Shown: piece after piece, positions 1 to 12,160 of the stretch
Layout: each line of letters begins with the position of its first letter
How positions within the stretch are numbered: the stretch's first letter is position 1
Origin: Sporothrix humicola
Taxonomy: Eukaryota; Ascomycota; Sordariomycetes; Ophiostomatales; Ophiostomataceae
Assembly: GCA_021396245.1 (NCBI GenBank)
Contig: WNYE01000012.1
Location: 430,174 to 494,173 of the forward strand
DNA: 64,000 nucleotides
Direction: 5' to 3'
Translations under genes and position numbers: made by a program
Notes under the pieces: generated by a model
What the model was told of the DNA's origin: nothing
What the model saw: the letters and a program-made list of their open reading frames with translations, nothing else
The model's database searches: none

Positions 1-1221
1 ACAAAACCTTGTTATTACCCTCTTTGGCAATATTTTTTTGTCACGTACAGCATGTACACCATGTATTTCGTGACAACGATCCACCCTTTACGACATACAC
101 TCGCGGAAGCCGGGTCGGCCAGAAAGGCAGTTGAAAGTACGCAATAGCGTGCAGAAGCTTGCAGACAAGCATGTCAGATATTTCGTGCCTGCTCATCATA
201 TTGGTTACCGCTCTTTCCTTTGCATGGACACGAGATGAGGCGGGGGCAGGAACGAACCAACGTCACCGCCTCCAAAGACCAGTTTGTCGAGACAGCCCCA
301 AGGCTGGACGTTCTTACCTTCTCGGGCAGCCCTTTGCTGAAAGCGCGCACTTGCACTTTCCCTTCTTAGCTTTTCGCACTTTGGTTGCTTCTGTTTTCGA
401 CACATCACGGCTGCACCTGCTGCGTCTTTCATGCATATGCAGTTGATGCTCTCGAAAGGGCAAGAGCAACGCAGCATTGGGCGCCAATGCCTGCATCGCG
501 CACTCGCAAGTTCCTGCCTGACCAGCATGCCCATGGACCTTTCCTTCCCTGCACTTTATCGTGGTCGTAAACAACGGTCATTACCAGGGGAATGAAGACG
601 TAGAAAAAGTGAAGACACATGAGAGCAAACCAGCCAACGACAATCGCGAGAGACTCGACACGAACCGGCAAGTCGACAAACAAGACTAGCAGCGGTCACC
701 ATCCCAGAACCCGAACGATGAACACCCTCCAGACCACACAGGGCAAGCCCGCAAAGGGAAGCTTTGCTGCTTGACAAGGTCCATACAAGCACAAAAGAGG
801 AATTCGCATTGCAACGTCCGTCCAATCCTGGCCCGCCTTGGTGGACCGATCCAGGGCTGCGGATCGGCTGCCGATCAAGAGCAAGAGAGCAAAAGAGCCA
901 CGAATCTCAGAGCGCGCAGGTCATTTTCGCAGAAGAACGGGACACCACTGCATCTCCGACGTAAGATACGCACGAGGCTCGATATGCATCCAATGTCCAT
1001 GCATCCAAACAAGTCTTGATTTTTTAACCTTTGCAGGACATAGGGCACTCACAGAATCTGAGGAAGGTATGCACCGTTGCCGATGCAATAGCAAGGACCG
1101 AGTTCACCGCTCCAACCAATTCGATTTGCGGATTCGCCGAGAGTCGGTCCTGCAGCCAATATGCCTCTTTTCATTTTTCCATTCACGAAAACCACTCAAT
1201 GGCCCACGAGCTTGCAGGTTT

Positions 1222-1268
1222 TGAGAGGGAGAGGGAGAGGGAGACAGAGAGAGGAGACCAAAAAAAAA
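1222..1268. repeat. Purine-only simple repeat (GAGAGG units, then A8)
   Basis: A run of GAGAGG/GAGACA units ends in eight A residues. It is a simple-sequence tract with no coding potential. Confidence 0.7.
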
Positions 1269-3117
1269 GGAAGCAAGATGGAAGAAACCAGGTGCGGGAA
1301 AACACAATATACCTCAAGGTTCGCGCATTGAGGCCTAACACAATATCTCGTGCTTCTCTTTGCTAGCGCTTGCGCGCGGTCTCTCCGCAACACCCCTGTC
1401 GCGCCTCAATTTTCTTGCAGGTGCTCACCGTTCTTTGGGCTGAGCTGCAGCCCATCATCCATACCGACTCGTACCCAAACCGACCGTGCATGCTGCAGAC
1501 TCTGCCGATACAAGAACAAGAACGAGCGCGCCGCAAAGTGGAGCAACGTGCAGTTCATCCTCTGCTCTCCGCTCGCTACGTTGTACATGCATGCAGTTTT
1601 GCAGCTGTACCCCCAAAAATCCCACCCAGGCCCCAGTCAACCTGGTCGTCATTCTGCATATGGTGGGCCGGCTTGAAAGTACCTTTGCTTCCAGTGTGGA
1701 TGGCAGCACGGTCCAGGTATCTCACGCCATCTTGACAGCAAAAGAAGGCCACGGTCTGTCCATGTGCATATGCAGATGACCCTCCAGGACACTCAACAAC
1801 ACTCAAGAACACACCCAAAGAAACAAGAGAAAGGGAACAAAAATGTGCATGTCAGAGACCGCCTGCCTCAAAATACATGCGGCCGGATCTGTGGCCACAT
1901 TTCTTCTGACCACCTCCGCCCTCCCTTTCGCCGTTCCCATACCGTCGGATGCGTGGCGTTGGCGTCTAGCCTGCAGGTCTCAAGCATCTTTAGCGCGGCT
2001 TTGTTCCAATGATCCTGCAGACGTCGCCATTTTGTGTGGTGGGCTTGGGCTCTTCACACCCATTCACCGCTATGTGTGTGGGTAAAGTGTGCGAGTGAAA
2101 AGGCTTCCATAAGGCATCAACACCGATGCAAGAAAAGGGACACGGTGAAGGACTGCGACATTTGAATATTCAAAGAAAAAGAAAGAAAAAAATGTCGGAC
2201 AAAGGGGGCCGCCGAAGAAAACAGGGCGAAACTCTAATGGTGTGTTGCAACCAGAACAAACTTTCTCAAGAGTGGCATCAGGTGTCAAGCAGGGGTCAAC
2301 ACATCACGAACTGCACACACCTGTGGCTTCCCGCATTTCACGGCACCTAACGCCACACCCACTCGGATCAAGACAGCAGCAATACGCCAGGCATAATCCA
2401 TCTCATATCGATTCCATGAGATTGCGGGACTTGGTTCATCCGGTCATCCACTTGTTCAGAGAGTCTCTGACCGTGGTGTCCTTTTCTTCGACGACAAATA
2501 TGGCTGCAATGCTGGAAACAGGAAGCCAACTTTACTTCGGTGACAGTGATGAAATTACCTGCAATTTTATTCTTTGACAGAGACGGGCTACATCTCCGCC
2601 ATCTGCTGCATGTGCCACGGCCATGTGGTCAATCTGTGTGGTGATGGTGGTGGTGGCGGCAAACCGGTAGCAATATTGTTGCCGAGAAGCACTTTGTGCG
2701 CTGTCTTTATGTGTTGTCTCTTCGCCATTGTCTGGGCGAATGAAACGATAAACGGATGCGACATTGACAAAGACAAAGGACCCAAATACAAGTCCACATT
2801 GCGACAACACAAAGTGTAAAAAAAAGCAGCATCACATATGGCAACACACAAAATGGGGCACAGAATCGGGAAACAATCTCAACAATTAACCAGACCTCCA
2901 TCAGAGAGACAAACGCCACGGCAAAATACTACGTGTGGCGCTGGGTTGCTCCATTCGGTCTGGCAGAGTCAGTTTCTAGATCGCCAATCATCAACATGCA
3001 ATCTCGTTTGCGTATTTCACTGCGACTTGCACAGATAACACGAACATTGCGAGGAGCTAGTGTTCCGATGGTATACGATCAGAAGCTAACAACAAATATC
3101 TGAGTCCGAGGTTCAGT

Positions 3118-3145
3118 TGTCATCACTGTCATCATTGTCATCACG
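3118..3145. repeat. Short tandem repeat, TGTCATCA(C/T) x3
   Basis: Three consecutive nine-base units of the form TGTCATCAY occur with one variable base. No function is assigned. Confidence 0.6.
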
Positions 3146-5906
3146 ATAAACTTCTCTTCAGAACCTCAGAGACAACATTTGGACTGGCCCAGGACCCATG
3201 CAAAGAATGCAGCTAAGACACAGCCGTTGCAACCACAGCCAAACGCCTAACGCAAGCACTTTAAACTCTCCAGCAGCCACCAAAAATACACACTGTCCTG
3301 GATCAAACAAACAGGGCTAAACAGAACGACAGCGCTAGGCCAGGCCCTCGCGCTGCTTCGGGCCTTTCCTGACCTCCCCGTCGTGCACTACGCCGCGCAC
3401 TAAGGTATCCCACATAGGGCTCGGGCCAGGCCAGGAACAGGCCAGAGCGAGACATGGGGCTTGATCGCTCATTGGCTCTATTCTCATATTTGATTACTTC
3501 GAATGTGTGAAATTACAGCGTATTCGATTCTCACACAGAAAACATCAAACAAACACAGAGTATGTACGACGTACTCCGTACAAACTTGGTCCAGGTGACC
3601 ACGATCTGACCGGCACCGAAGCCTTTGTGGCATTGTTGCTTCTCATACTTGCAAGGAACAAGACAAGTATTCGTTTGTGCAATATCACCGCTCCGATTAA
3701 GGCCTAATAAGAAAGGAACGGGGCTCGAGAGCACGCCATTCAGGAGCACCATATTGGAGCAAATACAAATACACCGAGTATTATTGCCCGAAGGGCAACA
3801 CAACATTCCCCTATCGAGGCAGTCGGCCGGGCCAAGGCACTCACAGTCCCTCCGGGTCAGCTCATTTCCATTTCATTATCACTGCCACTTTTGTGGCGTA
3901 TCACAGCTGGGCTACAGGACGGATGCGCCCCTTTCAACAAGGACTCCGTACTGCGCACGACATCTGGAGCTGTCCTCCAAGCAACGCCCTCATCAACACC
4001 GCAAGATGCATCCTCCTTGTGCTTGACGCAGGGCACGACTACTCCTCATACGAGGTATTGTGCCTGCCGGCTGGCCGCCTTAACGGCCCGTGAGATGATT
4101 GTTTTCCGGCAAACCGCATACAACCATGGTTCTGCGAACGGGCGGCTTGTCGGCTGACCAACTTGTGAGATACGGCAAACTTGAGCGAGTCGAGAGAGGG
4201 GCAACGCTACCGTGCTCCGTGCGGAGTGGAATATCAGGAATATCATTGTACATTCGGAGTACGTCGTACAATTTCACTACCGATATGTACCTGTATCTTA
4301 CAAGTACATATTATGATGGCGTGTGAAGGTCTTCCTAGCACAGTCACAGAATGCATCCGTGCTGCAAGACAATGCAGGCTCCCGTCGTTGTATTCGATTC
4401 TGCAATATCAAAACAAACCGAGCACACACGACATCCGGCAGTCACGAGGACACCCTGCTCTCAACCACGAAATACAACAGGTGCTGCATGCCAAACGAGA
4501 GATTATTCGCTGCTCGGATGAACGGCCAAAGCGGACCACGGGGAACGCAGCGCTTCATCCTTCTTTTGTTGTGCTAAAGCACTCCTGCCGTACGATGCTT
4601 GTACGCGGAGGGACGGACAAACTACTGTGTAGCAAAGCTTGCAGCTCTGAATCTCTGAAGAGGCATGTCTGTTGTGTAGTCCACTCACACCTACGTCACA
4701 GTTCTTGCAGCATCTCTGTGGGCTCCGATCGCAGCGCAAAGCTGTATCTCACTTGTACCTTGTTCTCTCGCAATATCCGTTTTTTTTTCTCCCCAGTAGT
4801 GGAGGGAGCTAAATAGAGGATGGAGGAACGGACTGCTACTTACTTTTTTTAGAAAAGCAAGAAAATCTCAAAAAGTAAGGCGTTCTCCTGACCGAGTCGA
4901 TCCGGAGTACGACGGAAGCAAACAAGCTACGAGGTACATGTATGAGTGGACGGCCATGGCTCACCCTCACCAATGAAGCCGCAAATGAGAGTAGAATTGC
5001 TAGTGGCTCGGCCCCAGATGTTTGTTTGGACGCGTGGACGATCATGTCCCATTTGCCAATTAGTCTTTTAGCAACCCCCATCTTGCATTAATAAGTACGA
5101 TGGACCCCAAGCTAGACAAGAAGGGGAAAATAGGAGCAGCCAGAATGTGATGCGTAAGAAAAGCAGACGGGAAAGACCAACGGCGAAAGGAAAGCCAAAA
5201 GAGCAAAAGGATGGCGAGAAGAAAAGCGAGAAACGAGAAACCCAACTGCGCAAATGCTATTTTACAAATAGGAGAAACGTGTAATTGCGATCGGAAATAG
5301 CGGGTTTTCTCACCTTTCCCTTTTCCTCGTCTCAAATCCCCTCTCAAAGGTCTCCTCTTCGCGGCCTCCATTTGCTCGTTTGGATTCTGAAGAGGAGGCA
5401 GTGGGAAATTGGTGGCAAACAGAGGGAAAGGGGAGATGGTCCTCGCAAAGTATTCATTTGTTCTGCTAACACATTTGTGATAGGATGTAGTCTCGTCCGA
5501 AGCGCTTTTGCAAAGTACCGGTACGGACTCTTACAACGACTCCGAATTCAACAAAACATCTGTGCAAAATAGAATAAACACACACACACAATCTCCGCAT
5601 CTTACGTTACTACGCAAGCCTCTTCCGCTTGATGGCTTGCATCCTACGGAGTACAGACTGCGAGCCCGAAGAAGAATAGTAGAGGACGGGAAGAAAGGAT
5701 GGAAGGGAACGAAAAGAGAAAAGAGGGAAGGGAGAGGGGAGAAAACTGGATTATGAAGTGGGCCCGTTTAAAGGTGAGCATCAGGAACATCAACGGAATG
5801 GAGGCAAGATGAGAGATAGAGGCACACTGAGCACACATATGGCAATAAGTGGGTGAGCGGTAGGGATGCAAGATGACCAGGGGGTAGGTGCTTTCTGGAA
5901 AAGATG

Positions 5907-5927
5907 CAGGTACTTACGACGTACCTG
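5907..5927. repeat. 7-bp inverted repeat CAGGTAC/GTACCTG
   Basis: CAGGTAC at 5907-5913 and GTACCTG at 5921-5927 flank a seven-base spacer, forming a perfect small palindrome. GTACCTG recurs at 5946. The 13-mer GTACCTGTATCTT at 5921-5933 is repeated exactly at 4288-4300. Confidence 0.6.
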
Positions 5928-8900
5928 TATCTTGTTTGCGAGTTTGTACCTGTTTATTTTCCAAGGCTACCGGGGTCGTCCCAAGAAAAAGAAAAGAAAG
6001 GAAGGGCGACAGGGATCGTCTTGTGGCCTTGTCGTCTTGGGCCACTTTTTGGGTATTTTGGGCGGGATGGGGAAAAAAGAGGGAACCCACGTATTGTTAC
6101 CGTTCTATTCGGTACGCGATGTTAAGATGAGAATGCTCCGTCATACTGGCAGGGTGGGAACCCACGGTAGGAGCAGAATGGGAAACGAGAACGAACGGGG
6201 AGGGAAGAAGATGGAAAGGTAAGGGAAAGGCAAGAAAAAAAAGGAACGAAAGGAAAAGGTCCATGCAGAGAAGGCGACGAAAAAAGAAAGCCGTGCGCTG
6301 CCGCCGTGAACGGCTGGCAAGCCAGAAAGCAAGAGAGCTGAGACATAAGATGCCTTTTAAGGAGTGAACATACGACAATGGCAGAAGACGCGGTCATGGT
6401 GCACAACGGCGCGTTGGAGAGACTGGCACGACTGGGAGAGCTCCAACTCATTCTACCCCTGTCGCTTGTTTGACAGGGATTATGTTGGTGGTGGAGGTGA
6501 AATGATGGGCATCAGGGCGTTTTGATGGAAAATGAAGAATGAATTAAATTTCAAATTCTTTAAATCGAAAAATAACAAGAAAGTGAGGAAAGATTGTCCC
6601 AGCAGGTCTCCATCAATATGTACCCAATTAAGAAATAACTGGGGCGTGACGACAGGAGAAGGGTGATAAAATGGGGTACGGCCACCGGCAAAGGTTCCGA
6701 GAAGGAAGAGACAAATAAGAGGCAAGCAACAGACAAATAACAACAGGGGAAAAGAGAAAGAATTGCGAGATGGTGGGTGACGAGCAGGGAAATAAACGAA
6801 GAAAAAAGAAAGCAAAGGAAAATAAATCACGAAAAAGAAAATAAAGAAGAGAATAGAAAACAAAAGAAAAGAAAGCCAACGTTGATTTCCAGGGCGAATA
6901 ACACATCTTCAGATCAAGATAAAAGAGCTACCTGCAACAAAGTATCGGAGTCCTCCGCGATAGAAGAATCAACAGCAGCGGTCCAGAGCCATCGGGTGCC
7001 CTGTGCTGTGCATGCAGCTCGGGAAGGACGGTGCCGGCAGTAGCCATTGTGCTCCCGAAGCCTGCAGATACAGGACGAAAGGAGAGTAAAAGAATAGTAA
7101 AGATTTCTACACAGTAGTGGTCCTAGTGGACGACGACAAAGCTGGCCTAAAAGTGAGAGGTCAAAGCCAAAATTTTGCCCGGACGACGCTTGAGCCACCA
7201 CCATTACAATTACAGGCGCTGAAGCCAGTGATCTCCACGGAACAGACATGGCGATGTCTTGAATCAACTGTCAATTGTCAAATACGGAGTGAGACACGTC
7301 GTATTTTGAGAAACAAAAATATGCACATATCCAGGCATATCCCAGTTGATTTCTAAAATAAATTCATATTATCCGGGGATGGCGCACAACAATTAAGTGG
7401 AAGCCACTCGAGGCTGTGTTGAGCAAAGACGGTATCAAAAATCAAAGATTGTGATTGCATTAAATACTCTTGGGGTTCTGGCATGCCATAGTAAAAATTG
7501 TAGTGCCTCTTTGGTGATACAATAGATGATAATAAAAACAAAAAGTATGAAAAACCCAAACGCTTTTCAAGAACCGACAACGTTGCGCAGTTCGGCATAT
7601 CCGACAAGATCTCCCAAATGTTCACCGTCTCAGGATAGTTCATATCTCGATGTCGGTGTGAAATTTTGTTGAGTAAAATTGCCAGTAAGATAATAGAAAA
7701 AGGACTGAAAGCTTTTGTTGACACGCCCCAAGAAGAAGGACGCACACCGAAAATACCGCCACTTTATGGCGTCACTTGCAGCACAACGTAATGTTATGGC
7801 GTATCCTGTACCCAGGCTCCCGGCTCATACTTACACAGAAGATAAAGACCAGCAGAGAAAAGAATTGCCGCGAGCCACTGTATCATGTACGAGGATCGAA
7901 CCCTCTTTTTCTTCTTACCCCAAAACCCAAAACCCAATATCTCGTCATCCGGGCCATTTGATCGTAGGGCTCTCGTCTGTTTTCGAGTGTTCTTCCCTAA
8001 CTTTAGGTTTATGCTAGTCATGCTGATGATTCTCTCTTTTTCCTGGTTACCTGGTTTCTGGGTCCGGCACTCCCTTCTTTTTTTCCAAGTCAGTGGGTTC
8101 TTTGTTCGTGCTTTTCATGCACAAGGCCATTTTCGGCAGTCATGATCAGACAAGAATCTGGGAGAGCGTATGGGATTTTTGGAATTTCAAAGACATGATT
8201 TTACGTTGTGAAATAAATAAAAATAATAAAGCGACATCAGAGCCGTCCTCTTTTCTCTGCGTTCGGACGCTGGATGTTTTGTGTGGCAGAACCCTGGGGA
8301 AACGACAAGGGTCTTGATGGAGGGCAAAGACGACGCCTTTGAGGCTGACCCTTGCTTGCCGTTTGTCGTTTTCTGGACTCATCCATGGCATCCATGACAT
8401 TCATGAAAAAGAATATGCAAGAGAAAATACGCAAGACCAGCCTTCCTAGGCGTCGATCAACAAAGCGCTCGAGCTTTTTGAGGGACTGTCGTCTGTTCTC
8501 TTGTTCCCGTTTTCTGTTTTCTGATTTCTGTTCCCTGCGAACGGTCTTGCGCAAGGCCCAGCCAAAAGCCGTTCTCTGTGCAGTTTGATGCTCATATTAC
8601 TCCGTAGTCCATCAAGACCAAGCCTAGTTCGACGACTAGGAATATCGCTTATTTTACCCGTATGCGAGGCATCGTGCAAGCGAAGGCTGCTAGAAAACTG
8701 CTAGAAGCAAGCGCACGGCTCTCGAGAAGGGAAACGTAAATTCACTACTGAATATCCTGGCTGCGGCACGGCGCGCACAAGACGCACGCGGTCCGGTCCC
8801 TTAAAAGTCAAAGCAGAGCTGGCGTCCTAGAGCAATGCGTCGGCAGTGTTATGTGCCTCTTTGCATATTCCATGCATACGGAGAAGGCCTTTTTTCTTCA

Positions 8901-10939
8901 TTTATTTTTACTCGGGCCTGTTTTGTGTATTTTTGCCACTGTCTGTGCCGGTCTGTGCAGCACCGACGATGCACGGACTGCCATCGGGGTCCTCTCGTCA
9001 TCTTGGTGTCCTCCCACAAAATACGGAGTAGACAGAGAGAGAAAAAGAAAGAAGGAAAAAGAAATAACATTCAACGTCGAGACATCTGATGCTGCATGTT
9101 CGCCTCGTTTCGCCACCTTGTCACTGACACCTTGTCGTCTTCCCCTTTCCCTGCAGATGGTCGTGGGGGTACGTCAACGTATGTTGGCACAAAAATAGCT
9201 ATCGGACTTGGAAGCTCTTCTAACTGCTCACCGTCTTCTTGGACAACCATGACAAATTTTATTTTTTATATCTTGTATCTTGTATGAGAATCATGATCAC
9301 GGACCCTGTAGTCGCCGATGTGATAGTGACAACATCGGAATTGAAAATAGGATCCAGATCCTGTGACAATCGCCCGTTCCGCGACAATCTTTGATACCAA
9401 CAGTCATGTATATTTCGACTTGTATTTCTTTTACAAATGCGCTGTTTCGGATTGGATCTTGACATGTCGAATTATGAAATCATGAGAATTTATGTGTCCG
9501 GGATATAGCTCACTGAGTAATATTTCGTGTCGTCAATTTAAAACTACGGTTTGCGTGACAATCGATTCAGGATATTTTTTTTTATTGTTTGTATCATCAT
9601 CAATAGCCATGATAGCCTGCTATGTAATTGTTGTTTGTTTTGTCTTTATTAAGAGGATATCGTTTCTTGTTTTTAAGGTAAAGTAAGAAAGGATAAAAAA
9701 TCCATAGTAATTCTAGAATGAGAACTACGCATATAAATCAGTACCATCCTCAATATGTTTCCTCAAAAAATGAGATGCAGTCGAAACTCGGGAAAACAGA
9801 GCGACGTTTATCAACGAAATGCACGAAAGGAAAGCGCCGATGCATGCTCTTACCTGTTGTTCCAGACGGATTAGGAAAGAGGCGTGGGATAGTCGAGATT
9901 CAAACGTGCGAAAAGTGTGGGAGGCAGGCGCGGATGGCGGATCATGTGCGGGAGGCGGGCAGGTGCGATGGGATAAACCCCTTTTTACTCAAAACGTCGT
10001 CTCCGACTACTGCAAGCAATTGTCACCGTTTGATGTTTTGTTGCGTCATTTTCTATCGACTCTTTCGACAGTACGATGCAGTTCGAACAAGCGCGTCTTT
10101 GTCATGGACATTGGGACAGTGAACAAAAAAAAAGACACGATAGCCAGTCCGTGGCTCGGTTCGGAGAGTGAGCGGCCGGAGTTTTGCCGGAGAAAAAGAA
10201 TAGCCCAAAAAGACGACGAAGGAAGACACACTTCTAGCGGCAAAGAGTATTCGATCAATCGACGCGATTACGACGGGAAAAGGCCAAAAGACGGCGCAAA
10301 GAAAGCGAGCGAGATTTATGTTGGCCGCTGGCCGTTGGCCTGTTGGAAAAGAAGACACAAGAATACAGCCTGGCGAACAACCCGGATCTGAGGCCCGCTT
10401 CCCGGGAGTAGATTCGCGATTCTCACGGCCCGCCCTCTTGATTTCTGCCTCTCGAGGCTACACAACGACGGCCCGGGTACAAGGCTGGGCCGTTGGTCCT
10501 TTTTATCTTGATGTTGGAAGTTTCAATTGCGTGTCGAACTATTTTCAATCTTCAGGTGAGGATCGAATAAAACACAAAGCTTCCAAGATCAACGTCCGAC
10601 GAGGGGCACAATGGACCACAAAATCAGAGAAAGCAACGGCCAGCAAGCGTTGGCCGCATCCTTTAGTGCTATATTGTCATGTTAGCTTCCCCTCTCCGCG
10701 GGTCGGATTTGCAAAAGAAGCGTGCAGAACGTTTAACAGTGTTTAACAGCTCTTTGTTGCCTTTCGCCACATTTTGCTGCATTTTTGCAGCTATTATCGG
10801 ACTTATTTGGCGTCTTCCGGACATTCTGACGCACGAAAGCCGTCGTATTCAGCCGGTATCCTGCGCTAATTGCTAAGGTGGGCCGGAACTAGCATCAAGG
10901 ACGACGAAACAGACGAAACGGCCCAGACCCAGAGCTCTT

Positions 10940-10945
10940 TATATA
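10940..10945 (+). promoter_or_regulatory. Probable TATA box of the SMP-30-family gene
   Basis: TATATA lies in the context CTTTATATAGATGG, about 230 bases before the start codon at 11174. The interval holds the AG repeat, so the 5' leader would be roughly 200 nt. The assignment rests on position and consensus only. Confidence 0.45.
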
Positions 10946-11012
10946 GATGGGGACCGCGAACCTCGACGGGCGGAGGATAAAAAAAGAGCAGACGAGAAGA
11001 ACTGCTTTCTTG

Positions 11013-11018
<6 letters not shown>

Positions 11019-11057
<39 letters not shown>
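11019..11057. repeat. (AG)19 microsatellite in the predicted 5' leader
   Basis: An uninterrupted AG dinucleotide run lies between the putative TATA box at 10940 and the start codon at 11174. It would be transcribed as part of the 5' untranslated region and is likely length-polymorphic. Confidence 0.9.
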
Positions 11058-11061
<4 letters not shown>

Positions 11062-11173
11062 ACGAGAACACGACTGAACGACCGACGACGATATCAAAGG
11101 ATCAACCAGACATAATCAACCCAATTACGTCAATTACAGAAACCCATCGATAAGCACCACTACCCCACCCACC

Positions 11174-12127
11174 ATGGCCAGCAACGTCCAAGTCTGGGAG
11201 GTCACAGAGCCGTACCTCGACCTCCACTGCTTCCTCGGCGAGGGCCCATTCTACGAGGAGGAGTCACACAGCCTGCGCTTTGTCGACATCAAGAACAAGC
11301 GCATCCACACCGTCGACCTGGCCGCAGGGCCCTCGTCGCTGCACACGCTGGAGCTGGACTCGGTGGTGTCGGTGACGGGCGACATTGAGGGCGTGGACCC
11401 GCGCGAAAAGATTGTCGTCGGCCTCAAGGACGGCCTGGCCGTGCTCGACCGCAAGACGGGCCAGTACGAGTACCTGCAAAAGTACCAGGACAGCCGCGAC
11501 CTGGCAAAAGCCAGCGCGCCCATTGACTTTGACCGCACGCGCAGCAACGACGGCGCCGCCGACCCGCACGGCCGCTTCTGGCTCGGGTCCATGACGTCGT
11601 TTGACCTGGGCGAGTTCCAGCCCGAGGGCGGTCTGTATCTGGTCGAGGCCGGCAACAAGGCCATGTCGCTGGTGCGCCCAAACCAGACCATCCCCAACGC
11701 CCTGGGCTTCTCGCCCGACAACCGCACCATGTACTACACGCACTCGACCGACGCCGCCGTCTACGCCTTTGATTACGACCTGGAGACGGGCGCCCTGTCC
11801 AACGAGCGCGTCCACTACAAGCACACGGGCCCCGGCTCGCCCGACGGCTTCCGCGTGGACGTCGAGGGCAACATCTGGCACGCGTTTTACGGCTCAGCGC
11901 AGGTGCTCAAGATCTCGGGCAAGGACGGCAGCATCCTGGGCGAGGTCCGCCTGCCCACCAACAACATCACCTGCACGCAGTTTGTCGGCACAGAGCTGTA
12001 CATTACGACGGCCTCGGACGACGAGGGCGAGGGCGGCGAGACGAGCAAGAAGTACGGCGGCGCCGTGTTCCGCGTGGACGTTGGCGTCAAGGGCCTGCCG
12101 CTCTTCAAGTACAAGCTCAATGCATGA
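11174..12127 (+). CDS. SMP-30/gluconolactonase/LRE-family protein (regucalcin-like)
   Basis: This single-exon gene encodes 317 residues, the usual length for the SMP-30/gluconolactonase six-bladed beta-propeller family, whose members are metal-dependent sugar-acid lactonases. Family signatures are visible in order: the N-terminal LGEGP with candidate metal ligand Glu23, the RSNDGAADPHGRFWLGSM block at about residues 123-140, IPNALGFSPDN with Asn175, and GSPDGFRVD with Asp224. Glu, Asn and Asp at these places match the divalent-metal ligands known for the family. There is no signal peptide, so a cytosolic location is expected. The start is the first ATG, in an ACCATGG context, after a TATA box and an AG repeat. 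The physiological substrate cannot be read from sequence; gluconolactone or another sugar lactone is the family expectation. It stands alone, with about 4 kb to the next gene. Confidence 0.93.
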   Translation: MASNVQVWEVTEPYLDLHCFLGEGPFYEEESHSLRFVDIKNKRIHTVDLAAGPSSLHTLELDSVVSVTGDIEGVDPREKIVVGLKDGLAVLDRKTGQYEYLQKYQDSRDLAKASAPIDFDRTRSNDGAADPHGRFWLGSMTSFDLGEFQPEGGLYLVEAGNKAMSLVRPNQTIPNALGFSPDNRTMYYTHSTDAAVYAFDYDLETGALSNERVHYKHTGPGSPDGFRVDVEGNIWHAFYGSAQVLKISGKDGSILGEVRLPTNNITCTQFVGTELYITTASDDEGEGGETSKKYGGAVFRVDVGVKGLPLFKYKLNA

Positions 12128-12154
12128 TTGGGGAGGGTGACATTGCACTTTAAA

Positions 12155-12160
12155 AATAAA
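12155..12160 (+). terminator. Poly(A) signal AATAAA, SMP-30-family gene
   Basis: A canonical AATAAA sits 28 bases after the stop codon at 12125-12127, a normal place for a fungal polyadenylation signal. Confidence 0.6.

Larger units (their letters stand above)
1..10935. other. Gene-poor left region, no convincing gene
   Basis: I see no reading frame here with recognisable domains, sustained G/C-rich third positions or a credible exon chain. The longest open frames are 211 codons (4181-4816 +, opening on TTG) and 190 codons (9819-10391 +), and both have Cys/Arg/Ser-rich composition like chance frames. The DNA is a patchwork of purine or pyrimidine tracts (about 5690-5750, 6140-6260, 6700-6870), AT-rich islands (about 7290-7720 and 9240-9760), and short dispersed motifs such as TACGGAGTA. 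No intact transposon, rRNA or tRNA was recognised. The sharp contrast with the coding block to the right suggests a true intergenic or repeat-decay region, but a fast-evolving small gene or a non-coding RNA cannot be excluded. Confidence 0.6.

Noticed and set aside
4181..4816. 211-codon plus-strand open frame
   Set aside because: It begins with TTG, has Cys/Arg/Ser-rich chance-like composition, and shows no recognisable motif.
7353..7745. 130-codon minus-strand frame in an AT-rich island
   Set aside because: It opens on GTG, no family is recognisable, and the AT-rich context suggests decayed DNA rather than a gene.
7885..7960. T-arm-like GGGTTCGATCC on the minus strand, suggesting a tRNA
   Set aside because: No matching acceptor stem or D arm could be found at the right distance, and the T stem closes with only four pairs.
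9495..9580. Box-A-like ATATAGCTCACTGAGT resembling a tRNA 5' half
   Set aside because: There is no box B or T arm downstream and no cloverleaf can be drawn.
9819..10391. 190-codon plus-strand open frame
   Set aside because: It has an ATG start but no domain, no G/C-rich third positions and no supporting exon structure. A chance frame is the simpler reading.
11264..11881. 205-codon minus-strand frame within the SMP-30-family gene
   Set aside because: It is antisense to a clear SMP-30 coding region and its Val/Ala/Arg-rich composition is typical of a complementary frame in G/C-rich coding DNA.
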